18,432 nt of DNA from SB11 sp964584305 (GTDB taxonomy: Bacteria; Bacteroidota; Bacteroidia; UBA8524): positions 1 through 18,432 of the forward strand of contig CAZOZL010000021.1 in NCBI GenBank assembly GCA_964584305.1, read 5' to 3'. Numbering within the stretch: the stretch's first letter is position 1; each line of letters starts with the position of its first letter. Positions 13,557 to 18,432 of the stretch are shown piece after piece. The notes under the pieces were generated by a model. It did no database searches. It had not been told where the DNA came from and saw nothing but the letters and a program-made list of their open reading frames with translations. A program made the translations under genes and the position numbers.

Positions 13557-13570
13557 CCCTTGTTTACATA
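13557..13570. promoter_or_regulatory. Operator-like site before the 58-aa HTH gene
   Basis: CCCTTGTTTACATA is identical to 14 bp of the right arm of the 21-bp inverted repeat (12345-12358) and so belongs to the same operator family. It lies between the two small HTH genes. Confidence 0.6.
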
Positions 13571-13573
13571 CTG

Positions 13574-13831
13574 TTACACCAAGCTGCCTAATGTTGCAAC
13601 ATTTTGTAAATGGTTACTGTAATTTGCAGTTGATTGCGTAAGCTCTAAAGGCTCTGTAAAATAGTCTTGATAGTTGTACACTATTTTTACCACTTGTTTA
13701 AGTGTGTATGCCCCGTTTACAGGCTCACCGATAAGGGTTCTATCAATATACTTATTATAGGTGCGATAGTCTAAAATTCCCATCATGCCCATTATTTGCT
13801 TTTTCGTATATCGTTTTAGTTTAAAAACCAT
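13574..13831 (-). CDS. Small HTH protein related to the gene at 10003
   Basis: An 85-aa protein from ATG 13831. A TTG start at 13933 is possible, but the extra 34 residues would cover a promoter and operator and read as non-coding. The N-terminal half has a helix-turn-helix (YTKKQIMGMMGILDYRTYNK) followed by GAYTLKQVVKIVYN, matching the order of features in the 58-aa protein at 10003-10179. The Gln/Asn/Thr-rich C-terminus looks disordered. With its own -7 box and operator directly upstream it is a good candidate for the regulator that binds the TTGTTTACA family. Confidence 0.78.
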   Translation of the reverse strand: MVFKLKRYTKKQIMGMMGILDYRTYNKYIDRTLIGEPVNGAYTLKQVVKIVYNYQDYFTEPLELTQSTANYSNHLQNVATLGSLV

Positions 13832-13837
13832 TAAGAA

Positions 13838-13884
13838 GCCTTGTAAACATAGTGTTCTCGTTAAATATGCAATACACAAATATA
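13838..13884 (-). promoter_or_regulatory. Promoter and operator of the 85-aa HTH gene
   Basis: On the minus strand TATATTTG (13884-13877) is a perfect Bacteroidota -7 box. Transcription would start near 13870. The operator GAACACTATGTTTACAA (13857-13841) then lies between that start and the ATG at 13831, in the place of a classic autorepression site. No good -33 TTTG is seen. Confidence 0.7.
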
Positions 13885-13916
13885 GTGCTTTTTTGTTTTT
13901 GAGGGGGTGAAGGGCA

Positions 13917-14372
13917 TTAAGCGTTTTCAACAATTAGAGCCTCCGCTTCTTCAAAGGTTAATTTACCCGATATAACCTTTGTTGCGTAGTGTTCTTTTAA
14001 AACGCGTTGCTTAGTGGTCTCTAAATATAACCCTTGCATTAACCCTTCTTTTAAAATGAAATTATTTAGGTGCGTTATACCTTCCAGGCTTATATCATCT
14101 TTCTTAAATCGGGCTAAATTTTCTCTCACAACAAAGCGCAAAGCACAGAGTTCAGCAGGTTGCAGTTTAAAGTTTTTAGCTTTAGTAAAATACAAAGCAA
14201 CTTCTTTCGTCAGTTTTAAATAGAATGGTCTTAAAACAGCTAATGCCATAGCGGTATCAATAGCACCGACTTGTATTAAATCACCTTCATTATTATAAAA
14301 GTAGGCGCGAGCTATCATTTTTTGGAGAAAAATGGCATTTTCTATCTTTATCTTTAGGGTTAAATTTTGCAT
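13917..14372 (-). CDS. Hypothetical early protein
   Basis: A 151-aa helical protein from ATG 14372, which is preceded by AAAAAAT; a TTG at 14399 would overlap the upstream gene. It has no membrane segment. Basic and hydrophobic helices alternate, and a C-terminal KLTFEEAEALIVENA closes it. It follows the 185-aa gene next to the iteron array, so a role in replication or its control is possible. No family recognised. Confidence 0.78.
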   Translation of the reverse strand: MQNLTLKIKIENAIFLQKMIARAYFYNNEGDLIQVGAIDTAMALAVLRPFYLKLTKEVALYFTKAKNFKLQPAELCALRFVVRENLARFKKDDISLEGITHLNNFILKEGLMQGLYLETTKQRVLKEHYATKVISGKLTFEEAEALIVENA

Positions 14373-14391
14373 ATTTTTTAGAGTGTACGTA

Positions 14392-14949
14392 TCATACAAA
14401 GGGGTGGTGTGTTACTCCTCTTTGGTGGATTTGTCGATTGTTTGGATAGTCTATCACTACATCAGCTTTTGCGATACTTTCTGTTAGCCTTTGCTCTATT
14501 GCTTCCTTCCAAACTAAGTACTCTTTGCTATTGAAGTTTACAGGGTTGCTTAGGTGTTGTTTATCGCTCATATATTGCTGTAACAATCCCGAACGCTCTA
14601 CCCACTCGTTGCTACTGTCTAATTCATGCCAGTTTAGATAAATTCGAGCTATATCAAACTTGCCTTTAAAATTGTTATTTATCATGTAAACAGCCCTGTC
14701 TATGGCTTTTTGAGGGTCTATAAGCGGCGGCGTATTTCTAAACATCACCTGTGGCATACTGGCTACTAATTCTCTCATGTAAAATTTTTTACCCAGCAGG
14801 GTAGTAGTGCCTGCATTTTTAGCCCTAAAGTGCTGCCGTTTAAACTTTATCCACAGTACTATTTGGCTTCTATATTCAAAAACCCGTTTACCTGTGAAGT
14901 CGTAATCCACATTGTTGACGGTGATTATTTGCTTTTTTTGTGCGCTCAT
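14392..14949 (-). CDS. Hypothetical protein beside the iterons
   Basis: A 185-aa basic protein that begins with a beta-rich segment (IITVNNVDYDFTGKRVFEYR) and continues with helices. There is no signal, membrane helix or recognised catalytic motif. Its start lies about 20 bp from the iteron array, which could also serve as its operator. It may take part in replication; I cannot assign a family. Confidence 0.8.
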   Translation of the reverse strand: MSAQKKQIITVNNVDYDFTGKRVFEYRSQIVLWIKFKRQHFRAKNAGTTTLLGKKFYMRELVASMPQVMFRNTPPLIDPQKAIDRAVYMINNNFKGKFDIARIYLNWHELDSSNEWVERSGLLQQYMSDKQHLSNPVNFNSKEYLVWKEAIEQRLTESIAKADVVIDYPNNRQIHQRGVTHHPFV

Positions 14950-14969
14950 TTTTGTTTTTTTTTGTGATA

Positions 14970-15070
14970 GTACCAGCTTGTACCAGCAAGTACAAGTTCG
15001 TACACTGTTAGTACACAGTTAGTACAAGGTTAAAATATTGGTTATATAGCCATACTTGATTATTACAATT
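14970..15070. promoter_or_regulatory. Phased GTAC iterons and AT-rich stretch, candidate origin
   Basis: GTAC recurs at 14970, 14980, 14990, 15000, 15011 and 15022, a spacing of 10, 10, 10, 11 and 11 bp. The units read GTACCAGC twice, then GTACAAG, GTACACTGTTA, GTACACAGTTA and GTACAAGG. A 38-bp AT-rich segment follows (15033-15070) and then the end of the Rep candidate. Helically phased iterons plus an AT-rich tract beside a winged-helix Rep gene is the standard layout of a theta-type origin. An operator function is the alternative. Confidence 0.7.
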
Positions 15071-15071
15071 T

Positions 15072-15992
15072 CTATACATAGGTAGGTTTTTGACGGGTAT
15101 TTTGGGTTGTTTTGGCAGGCTGAACCTGCGTAAACACTGCATTGCTAACTATCAACTCATCAGGCTTAAACCAAAAAGCAGTTTTGTGAAAACGGTCGTA
15201 AAATCTACCGAATTTTGTTACCCCTTTTGTAGTGTTTCTCTCAGGCATTTTGTTGTACTTGTATGCAGAGGGAGCATAACGTTTTATCGTAATTAACCCC
15301 AACGCAGCAAGTCGTCTTTTGGTATATATACCGCCCTGCCAGTGTTTGTACCCGTGCGCCTTTGCATAGGTTTTAACATTGCGAGAAGTGGAGAGGTTTA
15401 ATACCTGTAATAGTGCATAGTCGCCGCTTTCTGTACCATAGGTAAACGCCAGTTTTTTGACCTGTTCGTAATTATCATGCGTGAAATCACACTTGATACC
15501 GTTCATTTCGCAAAATCTTCTGAACGCCTCCAAACTTTCGGGATGTGCAGTCAGCTTCTTAGTTATCACATAGGTTTGTCTCTCTTGGTTCTCTGTAATT
15601 TCAGCCGCTTTTACGAGGTATCGTAAACGCTTACCTTCTTCTGATAAATCATATTTTAAAAATTTATATCCGTTTCTTAAGTCTATTAGTAATAATTGCC
15701 CCAGCTGCTGCCAGCCTATTAGTATTAGGTGGTTGCCCTCACGCTTTATAACGCCTATCCTTATGCACGCTTTTAGCTGCTTGCGGAAAGTGCCATGGCT
15801 TAGCTTAGTAAGCCAGCACAAGTAGGGTAGCTGCTTTTGAAAGTGGTGTATTTTGTGGCTTTCTGATTTTAATATTAAATACAGCTCTATTGCAGGCAAC
15901 AATTCGTTGACGTTATAACCCTTTTTACTGGTTACTCTTTCGCCACAGACGAGGGAGGCTAACGAGGTGGGGTATTTTACGGCTCTAATCAT
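15072..15992 (-). CDS. Winged-helix replication initiator candidate
   Basis: A 306-aa basic protein. Two winged-helix-like regions can be seen: about 33-94 (ELYLILKSES, then LSHGTFRKQLKACIRIGVIK and a hydrophobic wing) and about 193-240 (LLQVLNLSTSRNVKTYAKAH, then RLAALGLITIKR). Two such domains in a protein of this size resemble plasmid initiators of the Rep_3 class, though the characteristic motifs are not certain. Its end lies 50 bp from the phased GTAC iterons. It overlaps the zinc-ribbon gene by 8 bp. The role, opening the origin and recruiting host helicase, is inferred from architecture and iterons. Confidence 0.68.
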   Translation of the reverse strand: MIRAVKYPTSLASLVCGERVTSKKGYNVNELLPAIELYLILKSESHKIHHFQKQLPYLCWLTKLSHGTFRKQLKACIRIGVIKREGNHLILIGWQQLGQLLLIDLRNGYKFLKYDLSEEGKRLRYLVKAAEITENQERQTYVITKKLTAHPESLEAFRRFCEMNGIKCDFTHDNYEQVKKLAFTYGTESGDYALLQVLNLSTSRNVKTYAKAHGYKHWQGGIYTKRRLAALGLITIKRYAPSAYKYNKMPERNTTKGVTKFGRFYDRFHKTAFWFKPDELIVSNAVFTQVQPAKTTQNTRQKPTYV

Positions 15993-16380
15993 TGTTTAAA
16001 TGGTCTATTCTTATTGAACTACAACGCACACAGCTAAGCCTCCTCACCATCGGGGGGTAATCCTCGTCCAGTAAGTCATTTAGGGGGTGTTCATAGTCTA
16101 AAAAGCGGTGAGCCATTGTTTCAAGGCAGACAGGGCAATAGCGTGCGTAGTAGTTAAAGAGGCTTGGTTGGTTAGTTGATTGTGGAGCGGGCTCGCTAAT
16201 GCCTCTTTCTATTTGTAGTGCGCTGGGTAGAAAGGCTTTCAAAACTTCATAATTGTCTCCAAAGCTGACTGTAAAGTCCTCTATTGCCGCTCGCTTATTG
16301 TGCTGGCGGCTATTCCACGTGCTTTTTATACCTGTGGTAGTATCCAGGTACTCAATATGATATGTGTATTGATAACTCAA
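15985..16380 (-). CDS. Zinc-ribbon protein
   Basis: A 131-aa protein starting with TTG at 16380, which overlaps the stop of the 35-aa gene (TTGA); that overlap decides the start. An N-terminal region (1-60) reads YHIEYLDTTTG and is basic-aromatic. The C-terminal part has two Cys pairs, CPVC (about 97-100) and CVRC (about 116-119), forming a likely zinc ribbon with a His-rich segment between. It probably binds nucleic acid and is cotranscribed with the Rep candidate. Confidence 0.8.
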   Translation of the reverse strand: MSYQYTYHIEYLDTTTGIKSTWNSRQHNKRAAIEDFTVSFGDNYEVLKAFLPSALQIERGISEPAPQSTNQPSLFNYYARYCPVCLETMAHRFLDYEHPLNDLLDEDYPPMVRRLSCVRCSSIRIDHLNND

Positions 16381-16484
16381 TGCTTTTTACCGCTCTTATA
16401 GGCTGAAATGCCTGCTAATAGTATGAAAAATACAAAGGTTAACAACCCTATATTTACGCCGTATTGGTATATAAACTCTTTCAT
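16377..16484 (-). CDS. 35-aa single-helix membrane microprotein
   Basis: A 35-aa frame: short N-terminus, a membrane helix at residues 8-27 (GVNIGLLTFVFFILLAGISA) and a basic tail. It is fixed by ATGA with the upstream gene and TTGA with the downstream gene. Unusually it lies in the early/replication block, not the structural operon. It may anchor replication to the membrane or be a small toxin-like peptide. Confidence 0.72.
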   Translation of the reverse strand: MKEFIYQYGVNIGLLTFVFFILLAGISAYKSGKKH

Positions 16485-16687
16485 GCTGTGGCTACCTCTT
16501 TTAGTTGATTGTTTAGCTCTGTAATGGCTCTGTCTATACCATCAATTTGGCTGTTTACCTGCTCCTTAAATCTCGCCGATTGTTCCGGGTATCTTTTTAG
16601 GATATTTACCAGGTCTTTTTTCTCCCGCTTAAGCAGCGCAAGGCGGTTGCGCAGTGAAAGGAGGTATTGTATCTCTTTTATTTTCAT
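16481..16687 (-). CDS. Small coiled-coil protein
   Basis: A 68-aa, highly charged, all-helical protein, probably one coiled coil with a loop near RYPEQSA. The stop overlaps the next start as ATGA, and it is 2 bp from the upstream gene. A helical hairpin is likely. Function unknown. Confidence 0.75.
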   Translation of the reverse strand: MKIKEIQYLLSLRNRLALLKREKKDLVNILKRYPEQSARFKEQVNSQIDGIDRAITELNNQLKEVATA

Positions 16688-16689
16688 AA

Positions 16690-16944
16690 CTATTGAGTTT
16701 TTAAAAGCTCGAACCTTCGCCGCGAGGCTGCGGCTTTAACGTCCTCGTCTATTTCAAAAGACTGGTGGCTTGTTAAGTTTTTCTCGGTATTGCTCTTTTC
16801 TAAAGCTATAAAAGACTTTAGATTTTTTATTTCTTTAGTTATGCTAACTATGTGTTCCCTACTTAAATACTCGTCAAATTGACGCAGGGTGTCAAGTAAA
16901 CGGTCGATAGCTTGCTGTGCTTTTTGTATGTTTTCTTTACTCAT
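16690..16944 (-). CDS. Small helical protein
   Basis: An 84-aa charged helical protein ending in a basic stretch (AAASRRRFELLK) that could contact DNA or RNA. It sits in a chain of small early genes with gaps of 2 to 9 bp. No family recognised. Confidence 0.72.
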   Translation of the reverse strand: MSKENIQKAQQAIDRLLDTLRQFDEYLSREHIVSITKEIKNLKSFIALEKSNTEKNLTSHQSFEIDEDVKAAASRRRFELLKTQ

Positions 16945-16953
16945 GTTTTGTTA

Positions 16954-17118
16954 TTAATGGGGGGGAGGATTAATGTTCCTTAATTTTTTCAAGTAATAGC
17001 GGCGTAGGAAAGGTATAAACCAGCCTAATTTCATTACTATATTATGGGCTGTAATCCATCGGTCTCTGTACCCCAACATTTCGTTGGTTAGCTTTGTGTT
17101 TTCCTTTTTTGTTCCCAT
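16954..17118 (-). CDS. 54-aa hypothetical protein
   Basis: A 54-aa frame from ATG 17118 that fills the gap between two early genes (11 bp after one, 9 bp before the next). It is basic, with a central aromatic patch (IVMKLGWFIPFLRRYYLKKL) and a Pro tail. The spacing matches its neighbours, which supports it as a gene. Possibly membrane-associating or nucleic-acid-binding. Confidence 0.6.
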   Translation of the reverse strand: MGTKKENTKLTNEMLGYRDRWITAHNIVMKLGWFIPFLRRYYLKKLRNINPPPH

Positions 17119-17129
17119 TTTAGTAGTGT

Positions 17130-17408
17130 TTAAACCTCTAATAAGTCAAGTTGTGAGTTGGTGATTATCTTTTTCTCTCGCTTTGAGCGGGCTTTAGGGT
17201 CAACTTGTGGGTACTCCAGCACTTTGCCCGCTACTTGGTTTATTGCCCCTGCTTCCAATGCCCTCACCTTTGTCCGTTCATTTAGTATCTCGTGCCACCT
17301 GTTTTTGCCACCCGTGTAGTTATTTGGCGACAGTACATTAATTATCTTATCCCTATACTCAAACATTACGCTATGTGGTAAATGATAGTACCATTCTCTA
17401 ACTGTCAT
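17130..17408 (-). CDS. First gene of the early leftward operon, hypothetical
   Basis: A 92-aa basic protein starting MTVREWYYHLPH, with mixed secondary structure and a C-terminal basic stretch (DPKARSKREKKI). It is divergent from the gene at 17425, with only 16 bp between start codons, so the two promoters must overlap or lie inside the neighbouring genes. No motif recognised; it may be an early regulator or nucleic-acid-binding protein. Confidence 0.75.
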   Translation of the reverse strand: MTVREWYYHLPHSVMFEYRDKIINVLSPNNYTGGKNRWHEILNERTKVRALEAGAINQVAGKVLEYPQVDPKARSKREKKIITNSQLDLLEV

Positions 17409-17424
17409 AACTTATATTTGTTTT

Positions 17425-17712
17425 ATGATTAAAGGGATAATATTGTCTAATTGGAATTTTAGAATGTGCATGTATATTTATGCTCATCACATCCTAATGA
17501 AGCGTAAAGGCTTGAAAATTAAGTATGAAGAGGATGTGTTTGATAACATCAATGAGCTGAATTATTATTGCCATGAGTTGTTAAAACAGCCGCTTAAAGA
17601 TATCCAGTTTAGGATAAATGAATTTGCTGAGGAGATTATCAAAAAACATGGTGAAGATTATATCATTTTAGAAAAATTTGCTGCGGACTTCTTTTTTGAA
17701 GACGATGTTTAA
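17425..17712 (+). CDS. Small AT-rich hypothetical protein
   Basis: A 95-aa protein rich in Tyr, Ile, Glu and Phe with no membrane helix and an acidic end (FFFEDDV). A perfect -7 box TATATTTG at 17413-17420 ends four bases before the ATG. So translation is either nearly leaderless or starts at a later Met (codons 14, 16 or 25). The base composition is AT-rich like the cargo genes. Function unknown; its place beside the XRE gene suggests expression in the integrated state. Confidence 0.65.
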   Translation: MIKGIILSNWNFRMCMYIYAHHILMKRKGLKIKYEEDVFDNINELNYYCHELLKQPLKDIQFRINEFAEEIIKKHGEDYIILEKFAADFFFEDDV

Positions 17713-17818
17713 CGGCGTTATACGCTTGAGAGCCTTCTCTTAGCTTTTCCTTCATTAGTCTTAGTACAGGCTTTGAAATGCCCGTCTCCTTATCTAAAAA
17801 CCCTAATCTATCTTTCAT
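17663..17818 (-). CDS. 51-aa ORF divergent from the XRE gene
   Basis: A basic 51-aa frame from ATG 17818 (starts MKDRLGFLDKETGISKPV), running 50 bp into the convergent gene at 17425-17712. The segment DKETGISKPVLRLMKEKL could be a helix-turn-helix. Position, divergent from an XRE regulator, is where a Cro-like partner would be found. The size and overlap leave real doubt. Confidence 0.45.
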   Translation of the reverse strand: MKDRLGFLDKETGISKPVLRLMKEKLREGSQAYNAVKHRLQKRSPQQIFLK

Positions 17819-17842
17819 ATTTATTAAGTTTAAATTATTGGT

Positions 17843-17880
17843 ACAACTATTGTGTTTTAACTACAATGTTGTAACTTTAC
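17843..17880 (+). promoter_or_regulatory. XRE gene promoter with palindromic operator
   Basis: ATTG (17849-17852), a 19-bp spacer and TAACTTTA (17872-17879) form a promoter. TACAA-TG-TTGTA (17862-17873) is a perfect-arm palindrome overlapping the spacer and -7 box, and ACAA-CTA-TTGT (17843-17853) is a second one. Two palindromes on the promoter of an XRE gene suggest autorepression. Confidence 0.7.
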
Positions 17881-17945
17881 GACAGCAATAATAAGTAAAA
17901 GTATCAAAAAGTCAACAAAATATCCATCATTAAAGAGTAAAAACC

Positions 17946-18332
17946 ATGCAACAAACTGTAAATGAAGCAATTAAATTTCTTAGAAAATCTAAGGGATTAA
18001 CTCAGCAAGAGCTTGCTGAGGCTATTAATGTGAGTAAAACCGCTATTGTCAATGTAGAGAACGGGAGGTCGAACCCGTCGGTTAAAAACCTTGTTTTAAT
18101 AGCCGAATACTTTGGGGTGAAGTCTAACGACCTGTTAAACGGCAATGTAGGCGCAGGGCCTCAAAAGTCTTGGAAAGAAGAAGCCTATGAAGAGTTAAAA
18201 AGGCAAAACGATTTTTTACAGCGAATGCTTGAGCTGGCTTTAAGTAAAGAGCAGTTAGCAAAGTTTAATGCTGCAAGCCCAGCCCTTAGTGAATTCGGTT
18301 ACAAATTCGGTTACACTAAACTTGCAGCATAG
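17946..18332 (+). CDS. XRE-family transcription regulator
   Basis: A 128-aa protein. The HTH_XRE domain spans residues about 7-62, with LTQQELAEAINVSKTAIVNV (recognition helices), then ENGRSNPS and an FGVKSNDLL end. A helical C-terminal half (about 75-110) probably dimerises. There is no protease-cleavage or metabolite domain, so it is not a LexA/CI-type SOS-cleaved repressor. It lies next to attR under a promoter with palindromes, and the cargo promoter at 12401-12430 carries a similar site. It is the best candidate for the regulator of the integrated state. Confidence 0.9.
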   Translation: MQQTVNEAIKFLRKSKGLTQQELAEAINVSKTAIVNVENGRSNPSVKNLVLIAEYFGVKSNDLLNGNVGAGPQKSWKEEAYEELKRQNDFLQRMLELALSKEQLAKFNAASPALSEFGYKFGYTKLAA

Positions 18333-18348
18333 CGTACACTATTAGTGT
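18292..18348. repeat. Tandem 12-mer and palindrome near attR
   Basis: AATTCGGTTACA occurs twice in tandem (18292-18303, 18304-18315) inside the end of the XRE gene, giving EFGYKFGY in the protein. A 13-bp palindrome ACACTATTAGTGT (18336-18348) follows the stop codon. Both lie within 90 bp of attR and could be integrase or excisionase arm sites. Confidence 0.5.
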
Positions 18349-18377
18349 CGCAAGGGCTTTATTACTTTCTTCGCACC

Positions 18378-18392
18378 CCCGTCCAGACCGCT
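18378..18392 (+). repeat. attR core (15 bp)
   Basis: Exact copy of 41-55, a displaced fragment of the tRNA-Asp 3' end. Upstream bases do not continue the tRNA, so this is the far junction of the element. Sequence beyond 18392 is host DNA with no gene visible in the 40 bp shown. Confidence 0.9.
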
Positions 18393-18432
18393 TTTAATTT
18401 AAGAGTTTAGAGATTTATTTCTTTAAGCTCTT

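Larger units (their letters stand above)
41..18392. mobile_element. Integrated provirus-like element in tRNA-Asp
   Basis: The element is bounded by an exact 15-bp repeat of the tRNA-Asp 3' end and has an integrase gene just inside the left end and an XRE regulator just inside the right end. Between them almost every gene is on the minus strand in blocks with one- to four-base overlaps. The content includes lysis enzymes, membrane-anchored wall hydrolases, a packaging-type P-loop ATPase, a beta-rich capsid candidate and a Rep/iteron module. No terminase, portal, tail, relaxase or type IV secretion gene is seen. The best reading is a provirus of a tailless, membrane-containing icosahedral phage. 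The mobile-element status is secure from the att repeat and integrase; the virion type is inferred. Confidence 0.85.

Noticed and set aside
14970..15032. CRISPR array
   Set aside because: Repeats are 4-8 bp at 10-11 bp spacing with no spacers; this is an iteron pattern.
18336..18348. Terminator of the XRE gene
   Set aside because: A 6-bp stem with a single-base centre cannot form a good hairpin and has no T run; more likely a protein-binding palindrome.
41..18392. Tailed prophage (Caudoviricetes)
   Set aside because: No terminase large subunit, portal, tail tube, tape measure or baseplate gene is visible; the largest structural gene is only 331 aa.
41..18392. Conjugative or mobilisable element
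   Set aside because: No relaxase, coupling protein or Tra genes. The Bacteroides-type integrase alone is not enough.

Overview
The window holds an almost complete integrated mobile element of about 18.35 kb. It lies between a 15-bp direct repeat of a tRNA-Asp 3' end (attL at 41-55, attR at 18378-18392). Several signs point to a Bacteroidota host: promoters with a TAnnTTTG-type -7 box, A/T-rich leaders instead of Shine-Dalgarno sites, a CCA-less tRNA gene, and a tyrosine recombinase of the Bacteroides type that lacks the usual first catalytic arginine. I cannot name the genus.

Layout. (1) 1-283: tRNA end, hairpin terminator and candidate integrase arm sites. (2) 284-1459 (+): integrase. (3) 1440-9310 (-): a tightly overlapping late operon. 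Its lysis end has an amidase, a holin-like protein and a spanin-like protein. Next come a lectin-like spike candidate and a beta-rich protein. The rest holds a membrane-anchored glucosaminidase (split at an A9 run), a membrane-anchored peptidoglycan-binding protein, many one-helix membrane proteins (several of only 29-56 aa), a protamine-like protein, a small HExxH protein and a 209-aa beta-rich capsid candidate. (4) 9364-9469: six phased decamers and an intrinsic terminator, which separate the late operon from a second leftward block. (5) 9498-11936 (-): a P-loop ATPase resembling packaging ATPases of tailless viruses, a small HTH protein, an acidic protein and others. (6) 11940-12458: a repeat-rich control region. 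(7) 12459-13260 (+): a two-gene, AT-rich cargo module. (8) 13337-17408 (-): small HTH proteins, a winged-helix replication initiator candidate next to six phased GTAC iterons, and a run of small early genes. (9) 17425-18332: a small gene, a 51-aa antisense ORF, and an XRE regulator with its own operator.

Reading. No terminase, portal, tail or relaxase gene is visible, so neither a tailed prophage nor a conjugative element fits. The mix of a packaging-type ATPase, a beta-rich coat candidate, membrane-tethered wall enzymes, many single-helix proteins and a lysis cassette fits a provirus of a tailless icosahedral phage with an internal membrane. Its replication module looks plasmid-like (winged-helix Rep plus iterons). 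The capsid assignment is inference and is the main thing to test. Whether the group is already described cannot be decided from the sequence alone.
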